Positions 1 through 7,589 of a stretch of 64,000 nt of DNA are shown piece by piece. How positions within the stretch are numbered: the stretch's first letter is position 1; every line of letters begins with the position of its first letter. This stretch comes from Enterococcus_E cecorum_C. Its GTDB lineage: Bacteria; Bacillota; Bacilli; Lactobacillales; Enterococcaceae. The stretch lies in NCBI RefSeq assembly GCF_052119425.1, contig NZ_JBQKFH010000010.1, forward strand, positions 5,682-69,681. The letters run 5' to 3'. A model generated the notes under the pieces. The model searched no databases. It was not told where the DNA came from and worked only from the letters and a program-made list of their open reading frames with translations. The position numbers and the translations under genes are program-made.

Positions 1-1
1 A

Positions 2-667
2 GCAATAGGTACTTTAATTACTAGTGCTTCAATTTTTGTTTCAAGTAAGCAAAAGAAAGAAAGTGTATTTCATTTTATTAAAGAGCTAATTTTAACTGGA
101 GTCGATTTTTTAATATTGCTTCTTTTATTTGATCGATTTGATATTATTTATAATATTAAAGAAAAAATTATTCAATTAAGTGGTTTTTCTGGAGAGCATA
201 TTACTTTTCAAAATAAACTTGCTCAATTCACATATTTTATCCATGATTTATTTATCGGACCGAATACGGCTACAAGAATTACTACAGAAAATAATTGGCA
301 TCTTGCACCAATAGGAGATTATAGTATTATTGGTATTGGAATTTTAGTAATTGTTTTAATAAGTGTGTTAATAAACTACAGAGATAAAATGAGCTTAATT
401 GCAGGCTTCTGGGTATTCTTTTCTGTTGTTATGCTGTTAATATTAGGATGGGGAACACAAGAAAATGGTTTAATATTATATGCTCTTTACTTTGGATGGG
501 CATATTTTATTCTAATATATCGATTTGTAGAAAAGTTCGCAAAAATATTTAGAATATCATTTATAGTTCCATTAGTTTTTTGTATAGCTATCCTTGTATT
601 ACTATATAAAAATGTACCTGCTATGATGGATATGATAAAATTTGCAGTACAAGCTTACTCTGTCTAA
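2..667 (+). CDS. C-terminal part of polytopic membrane protein (5' end outside window)
   Basis: The frame is open from base 2, so the gene begins before the window and only its last 221 codons are visible. The protein has several hydrophobic segments (near visible residues 35-45, 105-125, 130-150, 155-175 and 190-210) separated by short polar loops, with one longer loop around residues 50-100. I recognise no family motif. It ends 10 bases before a UbiA-type prenyltransferase gene and probably shares its operon. That context fits a polytopic GT-C-like glycosyltransferase, a polymerase or a transporter of a surface-polymer locus, but this is inference from neighbours. An internal TTG at 116 lies in frame but is not a convincing start. 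Confidence 0.6.
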   Translation, partial: AIGTLITSASIFVSSKQKKESVFHFIKELILTGVDFLILLLLFDRFDIIYNIKEKIIQLSGFSGEHITFQNKLAQFTYFIHDLFIGPNTATRITTENNWHLAPIGDYSIIGIGILVIVLISVLINYRDKMSLIAGFWVFFSVVMLLILGWGTQENGLILYALYFGWAYFILIYRFVEKFAKIFRISFIVPLVFCIAILVLLYKNVPAMMDMIKFAVQAYSV

Positions 668-677
668 GGAGCTAATT

Positions 678-1538
678 ATGAAGTATTACATAAAGTTAAT
701 GAGGGTTCATCATTATATTAAAAATTTTTTAGTATTCGCAGCAGTTGTTGGCAGTGGTGAACTTTTTACTAGTAAAAAATTTGGCCAAAATCTACTTGCA
801 TTTGTTGCCTTTTGCGCTGTATCATCGATTGTGTATATCATTAATGATATTCAAGATTGTGAAAAAGACCGTCAACATCCAACGAAACGTAATAGACCGA
901 TTGCTTCTGGCAAAGTTTCAATTCAAAATGCTTATTTGCTATTAGCGATGTTACTTGTCATTGTTGCGATAATTTCATGGCTTAATTTTAACTTGCTTGC
1001 AATTATTATTCTAGCAAGTTATATCTTACTAAATATAGCCTATAGTTATGGTCTAAAAAATATGCCGATTGTTGATATCTTTATCTTGGTTTCTGGTTTT
1101 TTATTGAGAGTTCTCTATGGTGCTGTTATTACGAATATTAGTGTTTCGGATTGGCTATATCTTACAGTAATTTCAATCTCTTTTTTCTTTGCATTAGGTA
1201 AGAGAAGAAATGAGTTAAAAAGAATTTCAAGTGGAAAAACAAGAGCGGTACTTAAGTATTATACTGAAGGATTTTTAGATAAAGTCATGTATATGTTTCT
1301 AGGCCTAGCGAATGTCTTTTATGCATTATGGACAATGGATAAGCAACAATCAATGTCTGGAAATCATTTATTGGTTTGGACAGTTCCGATTGTATTATTA
1401 ATTTCTTTAACATATAGTATGAATGTTGAAGGGAATTCAGATGGTGATCCTGTTGAAGTATTATTGCATGATAAAATGTTAATTCTGCTATGCTTGATTT
1501 ATTGTTTAGTTATGGTTATCTTTTTATACGTCTTATGA
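678..1538 (+). CDS. UbiA-family prenyltransferase, decaprenyl-phosphate phosphoribosyltransferase type
   Basis: This is a 286-residue membrane protein of the UbiA superfamily. The first aspartate-rich motif is visible as NDIQDCEKD, followed by the HPTKRNRPIASG stretch typical of the branch that moves phosphoribose from PRPP onto polyprenyl phosphate (mycobacterial Rv3806c type). The later VDIFILVSGFLLRVLYGA and FFALGKRRNEL segments also resemble that branch. ATG 678 is chosen because AAGGAG lies just before it; an in-frame ATG at 642 lies inside the preceding gene. A HAD phosphatase gene follows by 19 bases and could remove the 5-phosphate of the product. The expected product is a polyprenyl-phosphoryl pentose used as a sugar donor outside the membrane. 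The branch assignment is strong; the exact lipid and sugar are inferred. Confidence 0.82.
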   Translation: MKYYIKLMRVHHYIKNFLVFAAVVGSGELFTSKKFGQNLLAFVAFCAVSSIVYIINDIQDCEKDRQHPTKRNRPIASGKVSIQNAYLLLAMLLVIVAIISWLNFNLLAIIILASYILLNIAYSYGLKNMPIVDIFILVSGFLLRVLYGAVITNISVSDWLYLTVISISFFFALGKRRNELKRISSGKTRAVLKYYTEGFLDKVMYMFLGLANVFYALWTMDKQQSMSGNHLLVWTVPIVLLISLTYSMNVEGNSDGDPVEVLLHDKMLILLCLIYCLVMVIFLYVL

Positions 1539-1557
1539 TAAAACGAGGATTGAAAAA

Positions 1558-2133
1558 ATGAATTCTAAATTAATAAATGTATTTGATTTCGATGGAACAA
1601 TTTATGATGGAGATAGTACGTTGGATTTTTATAAATACTGTTTAAGAAAAAATCCAAAACTTATATTTTATTTACCTAGACAAATATTAGGAGCTGTAAA
1701 ATATAAAATGAAGATAATTGATAAAACTACTTTCAAGGAGGAATTCTATTCATTTTTGCTTGGAATAGACGATATTGATTATTTGGTAAATCAATTTTGG
1801 AACGAGAATCAGCATAAAGTATTTTCTTGGTATAAAGATATTTCAAGTCCTGAAGATGTAATTATCTCTGCCTCACCTGAATTTTTATTAGCAACTATTT
1901 GTAAAAGGTTAGATGTAAAACTCATCTGTTCGCTAGTTGATAAGAACACTGGAAAGTATGATGGAGTCAATTGTTATGGAAAAGAAAAAGTGAAAAGATT
2001 TACACAAGCTTTTGGCGAAGGCGTCAAAATTAATCATTTTTATTCTGATTCTTATTCTGATCAACCAATGGCGAATATTGCTAGGAAGGCATTTTTCGTA
2101 AAAGATAAAAAGCCAAGTGAATGGAAAAAATAG
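1558..2133 (+). CDS. HAD-superfamily (IB-type) phosphatase
   Basis: The 191-residue protein shows the HAD signatures in order: motif I FDFDGTIYDGDST near residues 9-21, motif II IISASPEF near residues 102-109, and the acidic motif YSDSYSDQPM near residues 161-170. This layout fits the SerB-like IB subgroup. It follows the UbiA-type gene by 19 bases with GAGG before ATG 1558 and ends just before a terminator, so it closes the operon. A sensible role is removal of the 5-phosphate from polyprenyl-phosphoryl-5-phosphoribose, a step done by a PAP2-type enzyme in mycobacteria. That substrate is inferred from gene order only; a general phosphomonoesterase role is the alternative. Confidence 0.78.
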   Translation: MNSKLINVFDFDGTIYDGDSTLDFYKYCLRKNPKLIFYLPRQILGAVKYKMKIIDKTTFKEEFYSFLLGIDDIDYLVNQFWNENQHKVFSWYKDISSPEDVIISASPEFLLATICKRLDVKLICSLVDKNTGKYDGVNCYGKEKVKRFTQAFGEGVKINHFYSDSYSDQPMANIARKAFFVKDKKPSEWKK

Positions 2134-2143
2134 GAGATTGTCA

Positions 2144-2177
2144 GTGAGCACTAGGTCTGTCCTGGTGTTCACTTTTT
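2144..2177 (+). terminator. Rho-independent terminator after HAD phosphatase gene
   Basis: A stem of about 12 pairs with some G-U pairs (GTGAGCACTAGG with CCTGGTGTTCAC) closes a four-base loop and is followed by TTTTT. It separates the surface-polymer genes from uppS. Confidence 0.8.
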
Positions 2178-2226
2178 AATTATCCCTATATTTCGTGAAA
2201 AAGGTGGGTAATTGCGTGAGGTTTTG

Positions 2227-2235
2227 TGGTATAAT
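2227..2235 (+). promoter_or_regulatory. Extended -10 promoter for uppS-cdsA
   Basis: TGGTATAAT gives a perfect -10 with an upstream TG. No good -35 is present at 17 bp, as expected for an extended -10 promoter. It lies 38 bases before the uppS start. Confidence 0.65.
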
Positions 2236-2272
2236 AGCCTAGATAGATACATTTTGATAGGAGGCGAACTAG

Positions 2273-3070
2273 GTGTTTCGTTTTTTTCCTGAGAAGAAAA
2301 AATCAAGTCAAATAGAAGAATTTACATTTCAGCCTGAATTAGGTGTACCTCAGCATATCGCTATTATTATGGATGGTAATGGACGATGGGCAACAAATCG
2401 TCGCTTGCCACGTTTTGCAGGACATAAGGCAGGAATGGACAATGTTAAAAAAATTACGAAGCATGCGGCAAAATTAGGGGTAAAGGCCTTAACCTTATAT
2501 ACTTTTTCGACTGAGAATTGGAAACGTCCAGAAGATGAAGTCAATTATTTGATGAAATTGCCGATAGATTTTTTTGATACTTTTGTGCCAGAGTTAATTG
2601 AAGATAACATTCGTGTGCATGCGATGGGTTATTTAGATGCCTTGCCTAAACATACTTTTGATGCAATTCAGCGAGCAATGGCACAAACGGCTCATTGTAC
2701 AGGAATGGTGCTTAACTTTGCCTTTAATTATGGTTCACGAGCAGAAATAATAACAGCGGTTCGTCATATCGCTAAAGAAGTTCAAGAGGAAAAAATAGCA
2801 CCTGAAGAAATTGATGATGTGCTATTTGCCGATCACTTGATGACTAGTTTCTTACCAAGTGAATATCGTGATCCTGAACTAATGATTCGAACCAGTGGCG
2901 AAGAACGAATTAGTAATTTTCTATTATGGCAATTTGCTTATAGTGAATTTTATTTTACTGATACGTATTGGCCTGATTTTGATGAAAAAGCATTAGAGCA
3001 GGCTTTAGCGAGTTACCAAATGCGAGATCGTCGGTTTGGTGGCTTAAATAATAAGGAGGATAAGAAATAA
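2273..3070 (+). CDS. uppS: Isoprenyl transferase (undecaprenyl diphosphate synthase)
   Basis: This cytoplasmic cis-prenyltransferase adds eight isopentenyl units to farnesyl diphosphate to make undecaprenyl diphosphate, the carrier for wall and surface polymers. The 265-residue length is normal. The IIMDGNGRWA signature at residues 31-40 holds the catalytic aspartate (D34), and the conserved LYTFSTENW and DPELMIRTSGEERISNFLLWQ regions are present. GTG 2273 is preferred because GGAGG lies just upstream and no better ATG exists. cdsA begins on the next base after the stop, so the two genes are cotranscribed, as in most Firmicutes. Confidence 0.96.
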   Translation: MFRFFPEKKKSSQIEEFTFQPELGVPQHIAIIMDGNGRWATNRRLPRFAGHKAGMDNVKKITKHAAKLGVKALTLYTFSTENWKRPEDEVNYLMKLPIDFFDTFVPELIEDNIRVHAMGYLDALPKHTFDAIQRAMAQTAHCTGMVLNFAFNYGSRAEIITAVRHIAKEVQEEKIAPEEIDDVLFADHLMTSFLPSEYRDPELMIRTSGEERISNFLLWQFAYSEFYFTDTYWPDFDEKALEQALASYQMRDRRFGGLNNKEDKK

Positions 3071-3877
3071 ATGCGTACACGTGTAATTACTGCCGTGGTA
3101 GCTTTAGCGATTTTCTTACCAATTTTATTTATTGGTGGTACGATTTTGCAATTAACGGCAGCATTATTAGCAGTGATTGGCGTTTATGAATTATTTAGAA
3201 TGCGTCAAATCCAGTTATTAAGCTATGAAGGAGTATTGGCGGCCCTCGGTGCAATCGTGCTCGTCTTGCCAAAAAATCCATGGTTTAGCTTTTTACCAGT
3301 AAATACGGAAAAATGGATGCTTTATTATTTTGTGGTGATGCTGATTTTGGGATTAAGTGTGATTTCCAAAAATACTTATACTTTTGATGAAGCTTGTTTT
3401 CCGGTTTTAGTCAGTCTATATGTTGGGATTGGCTTTGGTAATTTTGTATCCGCACGTATGGATAAGGATGGGCTTATCGTTTTAATGTTTGCCTTTCTAG
3501 TTGTCTGGTCTACTGATATTGGTGCTTATATGTTTGGACGTAAATATGGTAAAAACAAATTATGGCCTGAGATTTCGCCAAACAAAACGGTTGAAGGGGC
3601 TTTAGGCGGGATTTTATCTGCGGTCGTTGTAGCAGTGATTTACTTAATCATTTTCCCTGCTAAACAGTATTTTGACCATTCTTTATTTACTGTAGCCTTG
3701 ATGACAATTGTTTTATCAGTGGTTGGTCAATTTGGTGATTTAGTAGAGTCAGCCTTTAAGCGTCACTATGGTGTGAAAGATTCAGGTAAGATTTTGCCGG
3801 GACATGGTGGCATTTTAGACCGCTTCGATAGCATGTTGTTTGTATTTCCAATCATGCATTTATTAGGTTTAATTTAA
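3071..3877 (+). CDS. cdsA: Phosphatidate cytidylyltransferase
   Basis: CdsA makes CDP-diacylglycerol from phosphatidic acid and CTP, the branch point of phospholipid synthesis, in the membrane. The 268-residue protein has about eight hydrophobic segments. The family signature is seen near the C-terminus as SAFKRHYGVKDSGKILPGHG followed by GILDR, with an earlier STDIGAYMFGRKYGKNKL motif. The start directly abuts the uppS stop and AAGGAGG lies 12 bases upstream of the ATG. A terminator follows at 3884, so here cdsA does not run straight into rseP as it does in many relatives. Confidence 0.96.
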   Translation: MRTRVITAVVALAIFLPILFIGGTILQLTAALLAVIGVYELFRMRQIQLLSYEGVLAALGAIVLVLPKNPWFSFLPVNTEKWMLYYFVVMLILGLSVISKNTYTFDEACFPVLVSLYVGIGFGNFVSARMDKDGLIVLMFAFLVVWSTDIGAYMFGRKYGKNKLWPEISPNKTVEGALGGILSAVVVAVIYLIIFPAKQYFDHSLFTVALMTIVLSVVGQFGDLVESAFKRHYGVKDSGKILPGHGGILDRFDSMLFVFPIMHLLGLI

Positions 3878-3883
3878 ATATTG

Positions 3884-3925
3884 AGATAGTTAATTTTCAG
3901 CGATGGGGATTAACTATCTTTTTTT
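3884..3925 (+). terminator. Rho-independent terminator after cdsA
   Basis: AGATAGTTAAT pairs with ATTAACTATCT across a 14-base loop and is followed by a run of seven T residues. Confidence 0.85.
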
Positions 3926-3939
3926 GGACTATCAAATAA

Positions 3940-4452
3940 GTAGAACATAATTTAGTAGTTTACGATTTAGTAGTTTATGATATACTAAATATCCCTCAAC
4001 TAACTAGCTTGATTTCCAGAGAGGTCAGTGAGCAAACCTATCGATATATTGAGTCACACCTTGATCAATATATGGGTTCTATTTTTGAAAAAATCTGTAC
4101 CGAATATTTATGGGAAAGACTGCTTCAAAATGACTTGAGTTTTTCCTTTTTAGACTTAGCCAGTTGGTGGGGCAAGAATCCACAAACGAAAAAACAAGAA
4201 GAAATCGATATTATGGGAACTTCCGGGCACACGTCAGTATTTGGTGAATGTAAGTGGAAAAATGAACTGGTTGATACACCGGTGTTAGATCAATTAATCC
4301 ACCGTAGTCAAATGTTTCCCTATGTGGATAATCATTATTTCTTGTTTAGCAAAACAGGTTTTACGCCAGCGTGTCAAAAACGGGCCAAGCAATTAAGTGA
4401 TGTCGAGTTGGTGACTTTTGCGGATATTTATACGTATCTGTCTGAAATTTAA
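3940..4452 (+). pseudogene. Remnant of archaeal-type ATPase: C-terminal DUF234-like domain only
   Basis: The open frame runs from just after a stop at 3937-3939 to 4452, but there is no good start codon with a ribosome binding site; the first usable one is TTG 4009. The protein matches the C-terminal part of Arch_ATPase/DUF234 proteins: the YMGSIFEKICTEYLW helix, then EEIDIMG and FGECKW, which together look like a PD-(D/E)xK-type core, and a tail ending FADIYTYL. The N-terminal AAA-type ATPase of about 300 residues is missing and the upstream bases are the cdsA terminator, so the gene is truncated. The missing half and missing start point to a decayed insertion. A short domain started from TTG 4009 (147 residues) might still be made. 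Confidence 0.65.
3952..3981 (+). repeat. Tandem 15-bp duplication in gene remnant
   Basis: TTAGTAGTTTACGAT (3952-3966) is followed at once by TTAGTAGTTTATGAT (3967-3981), with one mismatch. In the frame of the remnant gene it encodes LVVYD twice, so the duplication keeps frame. Confidence 0.8.
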
Positions 4453-4612
4453 CTTTGCAAAATCATGTCTACTCTGTTAAATCTTCGCAATATTTAGCTA
4501 AAAAACTTTAAAAATAAGATAAGAAACTGTAAAATAGTTCATAAGTGAGAAAAGGTGTTTATCAAAGAATTTGTTTAGATTAAAAATAATTTTTGAGAAA
4601 GCGAGTGATGAG

Positions 4613-5881
4613 ATGAAATCGATTCTAGTATTTTTGATTATCTTTTCAGTTATCGTCATTGTTCATGAGTTTGGACATTTTTATTTTGCACGTAAATCTG
4701 GTATTTTAGTGCGTGAATTTTCTATCGGGATGGGTCCGAAAGTCTTTGCAAAACAAGGAAAAGACGGGGTCGCCTATACGATTCGCTTGCTTCCTTTAGG
4801 CGGCTATGTGCGAATGGCCGGTGCGGATGAAGGTGGCGATTTAACACCAGGGATGTTTATTTCATTAGTAGTAGATGAAAATAATGTCGTGCACAAGATG
4901 AATTGCTGCGAAAAAGTGGAATTGGAAAATAGTATTCCGTTTGAGGTTGCTGATAGTGATTTAGAAGATGAGCTCTACGTTGAAGGCTATGTCAATGGAG
5001 ACGATAGCAAGCTTGTACGTTTTGCTGTCGATCATGATGCGACGGTGATTGAATCTGATGGTACGGAAATTCGCATCGCACCACGAGATGTACAATTCCA
5101 GTCAGCTAAATTATGGCAACGTATGCTTACCAATTTTGCTGGTCCGTTAAATAATTTCATCTTAACTTTTGTCTTGTGTGTGATTTTGGTCTTTATGCAA
5201 GGTGGGATGAGTGATCCTAATACTTCAAAATTAGGTGAGATTATGCCTGATTCACCTGCTAGTCAAGCTGGATTGAAACAAGGCGATGAAATCAAAACGA
5301 TTGCTGACAAGAAAATCAGCAATTGGAATGATTTGGTAGATGAAATTCAAAAAAATCCAGGGAAATCGCTTGAAGTCAAATATACACGTGATGGTCAAAC
5401 CAAAACAACAACCTTAACACCTAAAACTGTGACGGTCAATGATGAAAAAGTGGGTCAAATTGGGATCACCATGTATAAGAAAACTGGTGTGATGACAATG
5501 ATTACAGGTGGTTTTGAAGTGTCGATAAATATGGCCACTCAGATTTTCCAAGCTTTGAAATCAATTATTGTCCAGCCTGATATTAATAAGTTAGGTGGTC
5601 CAGTAGCGATTTTCCAACAATCTGCGCAGGTAGCCAATGAAGGTCTCATTACGATTATTGCGTATATGGCGTTGATTTCAGTGAATATTGGGATTTTTAA
5701 TTTACTTCCAATTCCAGCCCTAGATGGTGGGAAGCTCGTATTAAATATTTTAGAAGCGATTCGTCGGAAACCATTAAAGCCAGAACACGAAGGTATTATT
5801 ACCATGATTGGTGTAGGGATGATTTTATTGCTCTTTGTTTTAGTCACTTGGAATGATATTCAAAGGATGTTTTTTAGATAA
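4613..5881 (+). CDS. rseP: Site-2 metalloprotease RseP (Eep homologue)
   Basis: This intramembrane zinc protease cuts transmembrane segments of signal peptides and anti-sigma factors; in Enterococcus faecalis Eep also releases sex-pheromone peptides from lipoprotein signal peptides. The HEFGH zinc site is at residues 18-22, a PDZ domain follows the second membrane segment (GEIMPDSPASQAGLKQGDEI), and the NLLPIPALDGG motif lies near the C-terminus. ATG 4613 is chosen because it places HExxH at its usual distance from the N-terminus; upstream TTG 4571 would add 14 poorly conserved residues. The 422-residue length is normal. It is followed 16 bases later by the degenerate proS homologue, with which it probably forms an operon. 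Confidence 0.95.
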   Translation: MKSILVFLIIFSVIVIVHEFGHFYFARKSGILVREFSIGMGPKVFAKQGKDGVAYTIRLLPLGGYVRMAGADEGGDLTPGMFISLVVDENNVVHKMNCCEKVELENSIPFEVADSDLEDELYVEGYVNGDDSKLVRFAVDHDATVIESDGTEIRIAPRDVQFQSAKLWQRMLTNFAGPLNNFILTFVLCVILVFMQGGMSDPNTSKLGEIMPDSPASQAGLKQGDEIKTIADKKISNWNDLVDEIQKNPGKSLEVKYTRDGQTKTTTLTPKTVTVNDEKVGQIGITMYKKTGVMTMITGGFEVSINMATQIFQALKSIIVQPDINKLGGPVAIFQQSAQVANEGLITIIAYMALISVNIGIFNLLPIPALDGGKLVLNILEAIRRKPLKPEHEGIITMIGVGMILLLFVLVTWNDIQRMFFR

Positions 5882-5897
5882 TTTTTAGGGGTTAATA

Positions 5898-7493
5898 ATG
5901 AAACAGTCAAATTTATTTATTCCAACTATGAAAGATTCGTCTACAGAAGGGGCAGAGTATATTCAGTTACTTTTAAAAGGTGGCTATATTCGTCAAGTAG
6001 GTAGTCATGATTTTGCTTACCTGCCCTTAGCCAATCGAATTATTCAAAAGCTAGAATTATTATTGCGTGCTGAATTACGTGCTTTAGATGCTAATGAGTT
6101 ACGTTTTAGTGTGACCAATCAAGTGGCACAACAGGAAAGTGTCTTAACCGATAATCAGTTGCAGCTGGTGACTGATTTAGCTTTAACTGATTTTTCGGTG
6201 ATTCAGTTATTAAGTCGCGAAATTCAGTCTTATCGTCAACTACCACTTACTTTTTATCAAGTACAAACCATTGCGGTAGATGAAGTGAAGCGAATGCACT
6301 CTTTATTAAAAGAAACGCATGAACTTTTTGTCGATGGCTTCTTTCTTCATCCAACAAAAGAAGGGCGTGAAGCAATTTATCAGCAGCTACTAAAGGCAAT
6401 CAGCCAGTTTTTAAGTAAATGTGAGATTGACTTTGCGATGTTAACTGGCGATGGGATTCATGCCTTACAATCAAAAGTCTTTACCGGAGATACCGAAAAT
6501 GGCTATGAGACAGTGTTGAAGGCTTCTTTAGGTTCGTATGCAGCTTTACAGACTTTAGCAATTAGTCAAGGTAGTAACAAGGTGAGTGCGAAAAATTATC
6601 TACCATTGGAACATCTTCAAACTATTGAAAAGGATGCGCCAAGGTTACAAATTCAGCTATTCAAACAAGCAGAGAAAATGATTGCCGTCTTTATGCGTCA
6701 AGCGGATGAATTAAGTATAGTAAAATTGCATAAAGTTTTAGCAACCGAAGAGATAGTAGACTTTGAAGGTGAGAAGGTTTTTGCCAGTTTGGATGATTTG
6801 TTGGCTGAATGTGAGATTTATGCGGATGAGACCATCTTAACGCAAGCAAATTATCTTTTAGCAGATTGTGTATTTCTTGCTGAGAACTATCAAAATGTCA
6901 ATCTAGCAAATTTTGAACAAGTTCAATTTGTTGATTTGCGTTTGGTGCACTCTGGTGAAACAGCGATTGAAAGTCAAGGGATACTAGAGGCAAGTTCGGC
7001 TGTTAGAATTGCTCGTGTGGAAAATATGCGTGCGATTGATTCTTCTGTTTTTCACGTGACCAATGATGAAAATGAGCGTGTTCAGATCGAATTAGGCCAT
7101 TTTGCGATGAATTTATCAGAAATCTTTGCTTTAATTGTCGATCAAAAGCGTGTGGGTCAAAAAATGAGTTGGCCTCGTGCTATTGCGCCCTTTGATGTGC
7201 ATCTGATTGCTGTGGAAATTCAAGATTATTATCAAAATCAATTGATGCAATTTGTTGAGGAAAAATTAATCCAGGCCAATTATGAAGTACTTGTCGATGA
7301 TCGTGAGGAACGTATTGGCGTGAAATTTGCTGAGGCGGATTTGATTGGTTGTCCGATTCGCATCGTTGTCGGTAAAAAAGCAGCCGATCAAGTCGTGGAA
7401 TTAGAAATTATGTCTAGTCAATCTAAGGTAGAAGTGCGTTTAGATGACTTACTCGGGACATTAGAAATTCTATTAGCTCAAAATGCAGAATAA
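5898..7493 (+). CDS. Degenerate prolyl-tRNA synthetase homologue, probably without aminoacylation activity
   Basis: It sits in the proS slot between rseP and polC. Residues 1-55 (MKQSNLFIPT, GYIRQVGSH, YLPLANRI) and the anticodon-binding domain from about 425 to 525 (IAPFDVHLIAVEI, DDREERIGVKFAEADLIG, RIVVGKKAAD) match bacterial ProRS well. The catalytic core does not. The GPTHEE loop is replaced by TDLALTDF. Motif 2, normally RDExxPRFGLLRGREF, reads VDEVKRMHSLLKETHEL, so its arginines are gone. The motif 3 GVSR arginine is glutamate (NLSEIF). The editing (INS) domain is eroded and its conserved lysine is lost. The length is 531 residues against about 570. The frame is intact with a ribosome binding site (AGGGG) before ATG 5898, so the protein is probably made and kept. 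Its function is unknown; tRNA-Pro binding is a reasonable guess. Confidence 0.8.
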   Translation: MKQSNLFIPTMKDSSTEGAEYIQLLLKGGYIRQVGSHDFAYLPLANRIIQKLELLLRAELRALDANELRFSVTNQVAQQESVLTDNQLQLVTDLALTDFSVIQLLSREIQSYRQLPLTFYQVQTIAVDEVKRMHSLLKETHELFVDGFFLHPTKEGREAIYQQLLKAISQFLSKCEIDFAMLTGDGIHALQSKVFTGDTENGYETVLKASLGSYAALQTLAISQGSNKVSAKNYLPLEHLQTIEKDAPRLQIQLFKQAEKMIAVFMRQADELSIVKLHKVLATEEIVDFEGEKVFASLDDLLAECEIYADETILTQANYLLADCVFLAENYQNVNLANFEQVQFVDLRLVHSGETAIESQGILEASSAVRIARVENMRAIDSSVFHVTNDENERVQIELGHFAMNLSEIFALIVDQKRVGQKMSWPRAIAPFDVHLIAVEIQDYYQNQLMQFVEEKLIQANYEVLVDDREERIGVKFAEADLIGCPIRIVVGKKAADQVVELEIMSSQSKVEVRLDDLLGTLEILLAQNAE

Positions 7494-7495
7494 GA

Positions 7496-7538
7496 AGTGG
7501 TAGCCGTGAATTTTCTTTCGCGGACTATCGCTTTTTTT
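7496..7538 (+). terminator. Rho-independent terminator before polC
   Basis: AGTGGTAGCCGTGAA pairs imperfectly, with several G-U pairs, with TTCGCGGACTATCGCT, followed by seven T residues. Confidence 0.75.
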
Positions 7539-7546
7539 GCTATAAT
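7538..7546 (+). promoter_or_regulatory. Extended -10 promoter for polC
   Basis: TGCTATAAT directly follows the T tract of the preceding terminator and lies 44 bases before the polC start. No clear -35 is visible. Confidence 0.6.
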
Positions 7547-7589
7547 AGATTGTACGTTTATTTATTGTTAAAAAAAAGAGGTGTCTGTT

